From the NCBI RefSeq assembly GCF_014211975.1, contig NZ_CP060084.1:4537001-4601000 (forward strand): a DNA stretch of 64,000 nt, given 5' to 3'. This DNA comes from Teredinibacter haidensis (GTDB lineage: Bacteria; Pseudomonadota; Gammaproteobacteria; Pseudomonadales; Cellvibrionaceae). Every line of letters starts with the position of its first letter. The first letter of the stretch is position 1. Below, piece after piece: positions 45,052 through 53,338 of the stretch. The notes below the pieces were generated by a model. The model was given only the letters and a program-made list of their open reading frames with translations. It searched no databases and was not told the origin of the DNA. A program made the translations under genes and the position numbers.

Positions 45052-46146
45052 ATGCCCACTCCTTTTCTCCCCGATAGCCGCAACTTCTGGCTGTACCACT
45101 GTTTTGGCTTGCTTGCGCTTGCCGTTATTGAGGTGGCCACTATTTTGTTTGCTCCCCACGCTGTGGGCTTCAAAATATGGGGTAGTCTCGTGTTGTGGCC
45201 GGTGTTATTTACGTTTTCAGTATTAGGTTTTCGCTGGCTCTATAAATTCAACCGCTTTTTTCAGGTGGGTGTGGGGCAGTTAATTCCTCTGATTGTGCTC
45301 TACTCATTGATCACTGCGACCGTTTCAGCAACGGCCATGACCTTTACTCTTTTACCCTTTTATCTGCCCGATTTTGTTTCTCCAGAGCAGTTGGCCGCCA
45401 ACAGCTTTAACCTTTTGGATGTTGCTCTACCTATTATTATTGGTGGTTCGCTCTCCGGGCATTTATTTGTTATGGCTTGGGCTTTTATCTATGTGTTCGC
45501 CGCTGAGAACCGTCGTGCAAAACAGTCCGAGTTGCGTAATTTAAGGCTTCAAAATAACCTGAAAGAAATGCAACTAAGCCATTTGGCCAGCCAGCTGAAT
45601 CCGCATTTTTTATTTAATGCACTGAATAATATTCGCTTTTTGATTCACGAAAACCCACAAAAGGCGGACGGTATGATTACCGTGTTATCTGAAATACTGC
45701 GCTATTCACTTGCCTGCGGTAGCCGGGAACAAGTTACGCTTGAGGAAGAGTTGGCCGTTACCCGTCAGTATGTTGATGTGGTAGCAGTGCAATACGAAGA
45801 TAAGCTGACGTTTTCTTGCAGCGTGCCCGATGTACTCAATAAAATTCAAGTGCCGCCAATGTGTATTCAAATGCTGGTTGAAAATGCGGTAAAACACGGT
45901 TTGGAGCATTTGCGCGAGGGCGGCTGTATTGCTATACAGGGAGAGCTGGAAGCTCTGGGAGTGAAAGTTACCGTCACCAACCCGGTACCCGATACCGTTA
46001 AGTTAGATGGCGAGCGCAATACTGGAACCGGGTTAAAAAATATACGCGATCGCCTTCAGTTGTTGTATCAAGAAAATGCTGTCCTTAATACACGTTACGC
46101 GGGTCGTCAGTTTATCGCTGAGCTGTTTTTACCACGGGAGCAATAA
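45052..46146 (+). CDS. LytS/AlgZ-type sensor histidine kinase
   Basis: 364 residues. Four membrane helices occupy the first 160 residues. A helical segment leads to the His_kinase domain of the LytS family: the phospho-acceptor region 'LASQLNPHFLFNALNNI', then the N box 'PMCIQMLVENAVKHGLEH' and the glycine-rich 'GTGLKNIRDRLQLLY'. The kinase gene is followed with no gap by its LytTR regulator. The signal is not evident from the membrane domain. Confidence 0.92.
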   Translation: MPTPFLPDSRNFWLYHCFGLLALAVIEVATILFAPHAVGFKIWGSLVLWPVLFTFSVLGFRWLYKFNRFFQVGVGQLIPLIVLYSLITATVSATAMTFTLLPFYLPDFVSPEQLAANSFNLLDVALPIIIGGSLSGHLFVMAWAFIYVFAAENRRAKQSELRNLRLQNNLKEMQLSHLASQLNPHFLFNALNNIRFLIHENPQKADGMITVLSEILRYSLACGSREQVTLEEELAVTRQYVDVVAVQYEDKLTFSCSVPDVLNKIQVPPMCIQMLVENAVKHGLEHLREGGCIAIQGELEALGVKVTVTNPVPDTVKLDGERNTGTGLKNIRDRLQLLYQENAVLNTRYAGRQFIAELFLPREQ

Positions 46147-46863
46147 GTGCGCGCAATTGTTATTGAAGATTCTCGCCTGGCTCGGCGTGGCTTGATTCGG
46201 ATGTTAAGTAAGCACCCCTCCATTTCTGTCGTGGGGGAGGCAGAGCATCCTTCGGACGCCAGAGAGTTGATCGCAGTTGAGACGCCCGATTTACTCTTTT
46301 TGGATATCCACATGCCGGGCGAGTCCGGCTTGGAGTTGCTGGCATCCTTGGATTACTCGCCTAAAGTTATTTTTACAACAGCCTACCCAGATTACGCAAT
46401 TCGCTCGTTTGAGCATGACACTGTTGATTATTTACTCAAGCCTGTTAGTGAGGATCGGCTTGAAGCAGCTATTGCCAAACTGAGATCGGATCAAACTGTT
46501 GTTAAACCCGTTCCGCTGGAGGCCGCTTTAACGTTGGATAGTAGGATTTTTGTTCAGGACGGTGATGCTTGCCATCTGGTGGTCTTGAATACCATTGAGT
46601 ACATTGAAAGTTGTAAGAATTACGTGCGCATATTTTTCGAGGGCAAGAAGGCCTTCGTAAAAAAATCCATGACACAGGTCGAGCAGCGCCTGCCTTCCAA
46701 TGTTTTCTTTCGGGCTAACCGGCAAATGATTGTTAACCTACAGGCTATCGCGGGTATCGAAGAATCTGTAGGTGAAGGCTATGATCTGAGAATGAAAGAC
46801 GGAACAGTTGTAGAAACCTCTCGTCGCAATACGGCCCGGCTCAAGGAATTGCTAAGCCTTTAA
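46147..46863 (+). CDS. LytTR-family response regulator
   Basis: 238 residues from a GTG directly after the kinase stop, with GGGAG six bases before it. A receiver domain carries the phospho-acceptor in 'LLFLDIHMPGESGLELL', and a C-terminal LytTR DNA-binding domain follows ('IEYIESCKNYVRIFF', 'FRANRQMIVNLQAI'). It pairs with the LytS-type kinase. The next gene on the strand is a serine hydrolase, which may be its target. Confidence 0.93.
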   Translation: MRAIVIEDSRLARRGLIRMLSKHPSISVVGEAEHPSDARELIAVETPDLLFLDIHMPGESGLELLASLDYSPKVIFTTAYPDYAIRSFEHDTVDYLLKPVSEDRLEAAIAKLRSDQTVVKPVPLEAALTLDSRIFVQDGDACHLVVLNTIEYIESCKNYVRIFFEGKKAFVKKSMTQVEQRLPSNVFFRANRQMIVNLQAIAGIEESVGEGYDLRMKDGTVVETSRRNTARLKELLSL

Positions 46864-46989
46864 CCCCGCCGGGTATTATTTGTCCCTGTATTTTTCCATT
46901 CATACCTCTCTATCGCCATTCGGCACCCAATTCACTGCTTAGGGTGTTGTCGCGGGATACTGGGCTCCTCAAAAGATGGAGTCATAGCA

Positions 46990-48858
46990 ATGAAAGCCCA
47001 ATATAAGAAACTACTGATTGTTTTTACCCTGTTTATCGTTTTACCAATGTCGCTTGCCCAGGCGAGCCCCGCTAACCTTGCTGATCTCAAGCTAGAGATC
47101 ACACGAATCTTGGTGGAAACAAACGTACCGGCCATAGGGATTGCACTGGTTGAAGATGGAAAACCTGTTTGGGTTGAAGGCCTAGGGACGGCCGACCTTG
47201 AAAAGCAGGTTCCAGCCGACAAGGACACAATCTTCCGCATGGGGTCGGTGTCGAAAATGTTCGCCGGTGTAGCGGTGATGCAGTTGGTGGATCACCGGCG
47301 CTTGTCACTGGACGACAAGCTGGCCGATATCCTGCCCGAATTTGTATTCGAAAACCCCTGGGAAGATACTCACCCTGTCCGCATTGCTCATTTACTCGAG
47401 CATACGACGGGTTGGGATGTTCACATGGGTGAATATTCGGGAGAGGCGCCAGACACCTTATCGTTGGAGGATGGGCTCAATTCGCATACGGATTCCAGGG
47501 TCTCCCGCTGGATACCGGGCACTCGTCAGACCTACAGCAATACCGGCCCGGTAGTGGCGGCCCTCGCGGTGGAAAAAATTACCGGAATGTCTTTTGAAGC
47601 CTACACACAAAAATATATTTTTGACCCGCTGAATATGCCATCAACGTCATTTTTCAAAACCCAGGCCTATGAGCAGAGGGGCGCCACGAATTACACCCCG
47701 AAGGGGCCGGCAGAGTATCTACATATCTTTTCCAGACCCTCTTCATCATTGAATACATCACCCAGCGATTTTGTTAATTTTTTAGCAATGTTTGTTAATC
47801 GTGGGCAGTCAGTTGATCAAACGATTCTCAGTGGCGGGGCGGTGGATCGAATGGAAAAATCAGAAACAACGCTGGGATTTAAGGCGGGTATTGAAGCCGG
47901 TTATGGTTTAACGGTAGACGCATTCGGATTCGAAAACTGGAACATGCCGTTTTATGGTCACACGGGGGGATTGCCGGGGGCTGTTTCCGAGTTGATTTAT
48001 CAGCCCGAGCTAAATGCGGGATATGTCTTTATGATCAATCAGGAAAACCGTGCAGCGTTTGACCGCCTCTCCAGAACCTTAAAAGAATACCTGTTAAGAA
48101 ACAGTGTAAAAGACAAGGCTGAAGTGCAAGTGATTTCCACGGAATTTAGGGGCATCAACGGCTTCTATACGCCTGTTAATCCAATATTCGAGTTGGGCAG
48201 AATTCAGTTTGATATTGCCAACGTAATGCGGATGTCCAGTGATGATATGTACTTGCACCGCAGTCCGTTTTGGGGGGGGTGGACAAGCAACGACTACGCA
48301 CCGAAGAATTCCAGTGGGGAGTATCTTGTATCAGACTGGACAGGTCTCCCGTCAATTGCCATTGTGCATGATCCTCTTGTTGGTGAGGCTGTTCAGGTGG
48401 AAGGTGTGTTGTATAAGAAAACGTCGGCTATATTGGTTTACGGGCGATTGTTGGGGCTTCTTGTGAGCGTTACGATGATACTGTCGAGCTTGATCTACGC
48501 TCTTTATTGGTTCCCCAAGTCGGTATTCACCAAAAAGATTTTTTCCACAGAAAATCTCGTTCGGATGCCGACGCTACTGTTAAGCGTTACCTTGCTGGCC
48601 ATCCCTGTCTGGTTGGGGGTGTCGGGAGTTGACCCAAAATTAATTATGCAATCACAAACCGTGATGTTCGCAATATTTGGAATAAGCAGCCTGTACCCTG
48701 TAATGGTTGCTTTAAGTCTTTATCCGTTAGTTCTGTATAGACGCTCGATAAAATCCGGAGTGCTATTCTATTACGTCGCTTTGTTGGTATTGACTCATGT
48801 GTTTATTGCGATCTATTTGGGTTACTACGGTCTGTTGGGTTTTAAAGTCTGGGCGTAG
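46990..48858 (+). CDS. Serine hydrolase (beta-lactamase family) with membrane tail
   Basis: 622 residues. A signal peptide (LIVFTLFIVLPMSLAQA) is followed by a class C beta-lactamase/DD-peptidase-like domain. The SxxK motif is Ser86-Val-Ser-Lys89, the YxN motif is 'TYSNTG', and 'GHTGG' replaces the KTG box. The last 150 residues hold four predicted membrane helices, so the domain would face the periplasm and be anchored. Proteins of this layout are peptidases or esterases of unknown substrate. Location after the LytTR regulator suggests shared control. Confidence 0.87.
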   Translation: MKAQYKKLLIVFTLFIVLPMSLAQASPANLADLKLEITRILVETNVPAIGIALVEDGKPVWVEGLGTADLEKQVPADKDTIFRMGSVSKMFAGVAVMQLVDHRRLSLDDKLADILPEFVFENPWEDTHPVRIAHLLEHTTGWDVHMGEYSGEAPDTLSLEDGLNSHTDSRVSRWIPGTRQTYSNTGPVVAALAVEKITGMSFEAYTQKYIFDPLNMPSTSFFKTQAYEQRGATNYTPKGPAEYLHIFSRPSSSLNTSPSDFVNFLAMFVNRGQSVDQTILSGGAVDRMEKSETTLGFKAGIEAGYGLTVDAFGFENWNMPFYGHTGGLPGAVSELIYQPELNAGYVFMINQENRAAFDRLSRTLKEYLLRNSVKDKAEVQVISTEFRGINGFYTPVNPIFELGRIQFDIANVMRMSSDDMYLHRSPFWGGWTSNDYAPKNSSGEYLVSDWTGLPSIAIVHDPLVGEAVQVEGVLYKKTSAILVYGRLLGLLVSVTMILSSLIYALYWFPKSVFTKKIFSTENLVRMPTLLLSVTLLAIPVWLGVSGVDPKLIMQSQTVMFAIFGISSLYPVMVALSLYPLVLYRRSIKSGVLFYYVALLVLTHVFIAIYLGYYGLLGFKVWA

Positions 48859-48924
48859 TTGATAATTTTCACGCAGCTATCAACCGAATCATCTGTCGGG
48901 GGCATATAGAAGCTCCCTTTGTCG

Positions 48925-48950
48925 CTCCCCTGTGTAGGGGAGTTTATTTG
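48925..48950 (+). terminator. Terminator after serine hydrolase gene
   Basis: 6-bp GC stem CTCCCC / GGGGAG with a six-base loop, followed by TTTATTT. It lies about 65 bases after the stop codon. Confidence 0.7.
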
Positions 48951-49019
48951 GCTGACAGGAACCTTTAAGAACGGTGCAACGTCAGTGACAAGTGTGTATT
49001 AGGAGTGCTGCTGCAAAGC

Positions 49020-49622
49020 TTACAGCCAGCCCTTTTGCTGGGCGATGCGTGCGGCATCGATACGGTTAGTGGCATTGAGTTTAGCAATGGCTTCCGATAA
49101 ATAATTGCGCACGGTTCCCTCCGACAAAAACAGACTGGACGAAATATCGGAGGTGGACTTGCCTTCTCCGGCCAGGCGTAAGGCTTTACGTTCTTTATCT
49201 GTTAGTGGGTCGCAGTCATCCAGCGCGGCAATTGCCAGCTCCGGGTCAATCACTTTGCGCCCGGCCATTACTTTGCGGAGTGCCTGGGCGAGTTGCGCGG
49301 AGGGGGCGTCCTTTAACAGAAAACCATCCACTCCTGCGCTGAGGGCGCGTTTGATATAGCCCGCGCGACCAAAGGTGGTAACCACTACCGTTTTTAGATG
49401 AGGGAGCTGCTCACGGCATTTTTCGATAAGCTCGATACCGGTCATTTCCGGCATTTCAATATCGGTAAGCAATATATCGGTAGGGGTGTTTTTCAGCAGT
49501 GCCAGTGCCTTGCGACCATTTTCTGCCTGCCCGCTAATTTCCAGATCACCTTCCAGTTGTAACAGTGCGCAGAGCGCGCCGCGCACCAGTGCCTGATCTT
49601 CTGCTATCAGTACTTTAATCAT
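49020..49622 (-). CDS. NarL/DesR-type response regulator
   Basis: 200 residues. The receiver domain has its acidic pocket 'IAEDQ' and phospho-acceptor in 'DILLTDIEMPEMTG'. The C-terminal LuxR-type HTH reads 'LTDKERKALRLAGEGKSTSDIS' and 'LSEGTVRNYLSEAIAKL'. Its start overlaps the kinase stop by four bases (ATGA), so the pair is translationally coupled. A degraded copy of its 3' end lies at 44742-44890. Confidence 0.93.
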   Translation of the reverse strand: MIKVLIAEDQALVRGALCALLQLEGDLEISGQAENGRKALALLKNTPTDILLTDIEMPEMTGIELIEKCREQLPHLKTVVVTTFGRAGYIKRALSAGVDGFLLKDAPSAQLAQALRKVMAGRKVIDPELAIAALDDCDPLTDKERKALRLAGEGKSTSDISSSLFLSEGTVRNYLSEAIAKLNATNRIDAARIAQQKGWL

Positions 49623-50704
49623 AGGTTTTCCATCGGGAGGTTAAGGGCTAGGCGAAAGCCGTTGCTGTTGTCTGCAGTGTAATGTCCACCAAAGCTTTGC
49701 AGTCTTTCTTGAATGCCCACCAAACCGTTGCCAGGATAAAAACGCTCAACCTGACCATTGTCGTTAATGTGTATTTGGATAAACCCTTCACTGTTCTTCA
49801 GGGTAATGTTTACCTCGTTACCGCGGCAGTGACGGATAATATTGGTAACCGCTTCGGTTACCATCAGGATAATAGCGGCTTCTCTCTGGGCATCGGTTTG
49901 GTCTAATTGATTCGTGATTGTAGCTTTAAAATTGGCGGCCTCCAGTCGTGTTTGCAGGTGGGACAGTCGCTCGCCCAACCCCCGGTGGCGATAGCCGCTA
50001 ATCGCCTGCCGCACATTACTCAGAGTTTCGCTGGCGAGTTTTGCGACCTCATCAATTTCAGCTAACGCTTTTTCCGTTTCGCCTCTATCGCCGAGTTTTT
50101 TGGCCAACTGTGCTTTCAGGGCAATGCTGGAAAGTGTATGGCCAAGGGTGTCATGCAGGTCGCGGGCAATGCGCTCGCGTTCTGCGACGGTGGCCAGTTG
50201 ACGCTTCTCTTCTCCGCTTTGTCGTTCGCGCTCTTCGTAGCGTATGTTTTGTTGAATATAGGCGCCCATCAGCGCCATGGCAACAAGGGGCACGAGGCCG
50301 GGAAAAATATAGTAAGAGACCCACAGGTTATATACAGTGGCCGAGAAAAAAAGATTAGCGGTAATAATAAGCGAGGCAATAAGTACTTGTTGTCTGGTTA
50401 AGTAAAAGCCGGCAAAAAATGCGGCATAGCCATAAAATATACTGGAAGAGGGGTTTTGGCCGGAGCCGATAGTGCCGAGCACTGTCATGGCGACAATATA
50501 GAAAACGACATGTTTTTTGCTGCAGCGTGTGAGGCGAATAAAGAGCCCGACAAAGGTAAAGTATAGGGTTAGCGAGATTGTGATAAAGCCGAGTGTTAAT
50601 GGGGTAAAAAAAAACGAGAAGAAATAAAAGGCGCTGAACATTAGCGATATCCAGCTCCAGGGTTGCTCCATGTGGGCGTTAGTTGTGTGATTGGGTGATG
50701 GCAT
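49619..50704 (-). CDS. DesK-type sensor histidine kinase
   Basis: About 361 residues from the ATG at 50704; the longer reading from 50809 adds 35 polar residues, and the true start is uncertain. Five or six membrane helices precede a HisKA_3 dimerisation domain with the phospho-acceptor in 'RIARDLHDTLGHTLSSIALK' and an HATPase core ('VTEAVTNIIRHCRG', 'IHINDNG', 'GNGLVGIQERLQSFGG'). This is the DesK/LiaS class, which often senses membrane fluidity or envelope stress. It overlaps its regulator by four bases. The TPR gene at 50874 lies upstream on the same strand. Confidence 0.9.
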   Translation of the reverse strand: MPSPNHTTNAHMEQPWSWISLMFSAFYFFSFFFTPLTLGFITISLTLYFTFVGLFIRLTRCSKKHVVFYIVAMTVLGTIGSGQNPSSSIFYGYAAFFAGFYLTRQQVLIASLIITANLFFSATVYNLWVSYYIFPGLVPLVAMALMGAYIQQNIRYEERERQSGEEKRQLATVAERERIARDLHDTLGHTLSSIALKAQLAKKLGDRGETEKALAEIDEVAKLASETLSNVRQAISGYRHRGLGERLSHLQTRLEAANFKATITNQLDQTDAQREAAIILMVTEAVTNIIRHCRGNEVNITLKNSEGFIQIHINDNGQVERFYPGNGLVGIQERLQSFGGHYTADNSNGFRLALNLPMENL

Positions 50705-50873
50705 AAATCTATCCAACAAAGGGTTTGGGAGCTTTTTAGTTGTGATTGTTCGTCTATTTTTGCTTGCGTGCAACAGGTAAATCGTTCGCGATGCTAAATC
50801 CGGGTGCAAACTAGTTCTCTACCGCAAGTGATTCCTTTATAAGCGAAAGCGCCCCAATAGTGAGGCGCCTTAG

Positions 50874-51578
50874 TTATGGGTTGGTGTCGAGAAGAGTGCT
50901 GGCCCAGTCGTTTTCGGGATTGACCGCCAGGGCTTTTTCCCAGTAGTAACGGGCCATTTGTTTATCGCCCAGTTCAAGGTAGGTGAGGCCTAGCCATACA
51001 TGAGTTTCGCTAAAGCCCCAATGTTTGCCCGAGTTGTGATCACGGGAAAAGGCGTCGAGTGCTAAGGTAAATGCTGTCTTAGCGCTTTCTTTGCTGCCCC
51101 CAAACATGGCTGGCGTGTTGTAATCCAGAATGCCTTTAAACATCAGTACGCGCGGGTTTTCTTTGTCGATCGATAGTGCTGCATCGATTCGATTGTGCGA
51201 TTTCGGCCCGTAGGTCATGCCCATAAAGGGATTTAAACCGATACTGTAGCCATAAATATTGGCTAACAGTGCCAGGCTCTCTTCATCTTTTGGATGGGAT
51301 TTAAAGTGGCTTTCCATTTCCTGAATAAGCTTATCCAGTGTCTGCTTCGCTTTTTTTTCGTCCTGGGTAAAACTGTATTTTAAGGCCAGCCGATAGCTTG
51401 CGAGAAAGTGCTCGTAGCCCTGGGTGGAGTTACTTATCTCTCGCAATTGACCGATTTTGTTTGAGTAAAAGGCCTGCTCAATCGCATCGATATCACTTTG
51501 TGTGGCAATCGCGGTATGGGTGAACAGTAAAATGGCTGCGGTAAAAAGGCGGGTGTTTAGGGTTTTGATCGATTTCAT
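50874..51578 (-). CDS. Secreted TPR-repeat protein
   Basis: 234 residues from the ATG at 51578, with GGAGG eight bases before it; the longer reading from 51701 would bury the signal peptide (LFTAAILLFTHTAIA). The mature protein is helical with tetratricopeptide-like repeats, the clearest being 'GFSETHVWLGLTYLELGDKQMARYYWEKALAVNPEN'. No catalytic motif. It is on the same strand as the DesK/DesR genes, just upstream of the kinase, and may be part of that envelope-response unit. Confidence 0.8.
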   Translation of the reverse strand: MKSIKTLNTRLFTAAILLFTHTAIATQSDIDAIEQAFYSNKIGQLREISNSTQGYEHFLASYRLALKYSFTQDEKKAKQTLDKLIQEMESHFKSHPKDEESLALLANIYGYSIGLNPFMGMTYGPKSHNRIDAALSIDKENPRVLMFKGILDYNTPAMFGGSKESAKTAFTLALDAFSRDHNSGKHWGFSETHVWLGLTYLELGDKQMARYYWEKALAVNPENDWASTLLDTNP

Positions 51579-51767
51579 TTGTAGATCCTCCATGGGCAGA
51601 ATTACCGGTTCCGATATGGATGGTTTGTTTCTGCGATGGGTGTAGTTTCCGCTTTTAGGTCTTGCGGAATAATGGAGGTTTGTCATTGATACGGATGACA
51701 AATGTCATGATATAAAAGTGCTTCGGCGAAACTCGACAAAGTCGCAACGCAACAGATTGTGGGTGTG

Positions 51768-51803
51768 AGATTGCGGCAGGTTTTGTTAAGCCTGCCGCAA
51801 TCT
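51768..51803. terminator. 13-bp perfect stem-loop after GH53 gene
   Basis: AGATTGCGGCAGG (51768-51780) and CCTGCCGCAATCT (51791-51803) pair perfectly around a 10-base loop, 17 bases after the GH53 stop on the minus strand. The T-run on that side is missing, so it may act in transcript stability as well as termination. Confidence 0.6.
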
Positions 51804-51819
51804 TTCAGTAGAAACTTGG

Positions 51820-53022
51820 TTATTGAGAGCTGCAGGTGCTAGCCGAAATACAGCTCTGATTGCTCTCCCAACCCCAGCCACTTTGTAAATTTACGCACAG
51901 GGGGAATTCTGTCCCGTACCAGTTGCAGGTTCCGCCGCTGGTACTGCTTTGCGACGAGGTAGAGCTGCTGGAGCTACTGTATGAGCTGCTCGAACTACTA
52001 GAGGTTGTGTTACCCTCTAGAAATGCATCCAGAGTAGTGGTCGGTCGTTGAGTGTCGGGATTCCAGGCGCCGAGGGTATAGCCCTTCCAGTTGTAACCCT
52101 GTGGCTCCCAGTAAAAAACGCCCAGGCCGCGACCGCCAGGTACTTGTCGTACTTTGTCTATCACATCGGCCACGATAGCTTTGCCTTCACTATGGTCCCA
52201 GGGAACTCCCACCTCAACGACCATGACCTCGGTGTTGTAGCGGTTTGCCATATCGTTCAGGTTGCTCTGGCACTGGCTGTTGGCAGTGCGCCAGTCCATG
52301 CCTTCTGCGTTGGTGGGGTAGTTGGAGGCTCCGATCACATCCCATTTACCACCGTTATCATTCAATCCATCGAATATCCAGCGAAATAGGCCGTTATCGT
52401 GGCAGTTGGAAATATGCACAATAACCTTGGCGGCGGGGAAGATTTCTTTTGTCGCGTTGTAGCCACTGTTTACCAGCCAGGTGAAGTTGCGCATATTTTC
52501 AGATGCGCGACCATCGCTCCACAGCATGCCGTTATTAGTTTCGTTCCCCACCTGCACCCACTCCGGGTTGATACCTGCATTTTTTAGTGCGCTAAGAGAG
52601 TCGTGGGTGTGCTGCCAAACGGCGGCCATCAAATCATCGAACGACAGGTTATTCCATGCCGAGGGCTTGTACTGCTTGCCTGGGTCGGCCCAGCTATCGC
52701 TGTAGTGGAAATCGATCATGATACGCATCCCTGCACTTTTGGCTCGGCGCGCCTTGGCAATCGTGTCCTCGATATTGTTCCAGCCGCCGTCTGGGTCAAC
52801 CCACACGCGCAGCCGTATGGCGTCCATGCCGTGGTCTTTCAGTATTTGAAACAGGTCTTGTTGGTTACCGCTATCGTTATAAAAAGCGTAGCTGGAGGCT
52901 TCCATCTCGGTAATCCAGCTAACGTCGGCTCCTTTAGTAAAGGCATGCGAGAGCGGGGAGCTCAGGGCGGCCAGCAGGCTGACCATTAGTAGGGTACATC
53001 GTTTTTTTATTGTTGGAATCAT
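51820..53022 (-). CDS. GH53 arabinogalactan endo-beta-1,4-galactanase with CBM10-like module
   Basis: 400 residues. The signal peptide is cleaved near residue 27. The GH53 barrel starts 'KGADVSWITEME' and shows 'DFHYSDSWADPGKQ' (105-117), the acid/base in 'VQVGNETNNG' (Glu161) and the nucleophile in 'VVEVGVPW' (Glu270). A poly-serine linker (341-363) joins a CBM10-like module (366-400, with 'CNWYG', 'PLCVN' and 'GWGWE'). Poly-Ser linkers and CBM10 are typical of Cellvibrionaceae enzymes. It cleaves beta-1,4-galactan outside the cell. It is divergent from a TonB receptor over a shared regulatory region with LacI-type operator-like sequences. Confidence 0.95.
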   Translation of the reverse strand: MIPTIKKRCTLLMVSLLAALSSPLSHAFTKGADVSWITEMEASSYAFYNDSGNQQDLFQILKDHGMDAIRLRVWVDPDGGWNNIEDTIAKARRAKSAGMRIMIDFHYSDSWADPGKQYKPSAWNNLSFDDLMAAVWQHTHDSLSALKNAGINPEWVQVGNETNNGMLWSDGRASENMRNFTWLVNSGYNATKEIFPAAKVIVHISNCHDNGLFRWIFDGLNDNGGKWDVIGASNYPTNAEGMDWRTANSQCQSNLNDMANRYNTEVMVVEVGVPWDHSEGKAIVADVIDKVRQVPGGRGLGVFYWEPQGYNWKGYTLGAWNPDTQRPTTTLDAFLEGNTTSSSSSSSYSSSSSSTSSQSSTSGGTCNWYGTEFPLCVNLQSGWGWESNQSCISASTCSSQ

Positions 53023-53117
53023 GATGATTTTCCTCGGTGTGTTGAAAGGGCAGGCGAGGACGGCGGGGGTGTTAGCTGCCGAAATGCCATGCTAAAAATT
53101 AGCTCTTTACTAAATTA

Positions 53118-53185
53118 GGGAAAACGTTTACCTTGTTGTTTCGGCGGAGTATACACATAATTATGGGTGTTAATAAGGTAAACGT
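53118..53185. promoter_or_regulatory. LacI-type operators in divergent galactan promoter region
   Basis: ACGTTTACCTT (53124-53134) and its exact reverse complement AAGGTAAACGT (53175-53185) lie 40 bases apart in the gap between the divergent GH53 and TonB-receptor genes. The first is part of GGAAAACGTTTACC, a near-palindrome around a central CG as in LacI/GalR operators. Two spaced copies would permit repression by looping. The likely regulator is the LacI protein at 61299. Confidence 0.55.
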
Positions 53186-53338
53186 ATAAGTTTGTGTGTT
53201 AACGCCTTTGCAAGAGTCGGGAAATCTGTCGCGATGCAGTACGTCTTATGGCTGAAACAGGTGATGAGGGCGGGGCAGGTTTAGAGAGAAGAGTGGTTAC
53301 AGTACACCAAATAATAGAAATAAATGGGGTAAACCAAG

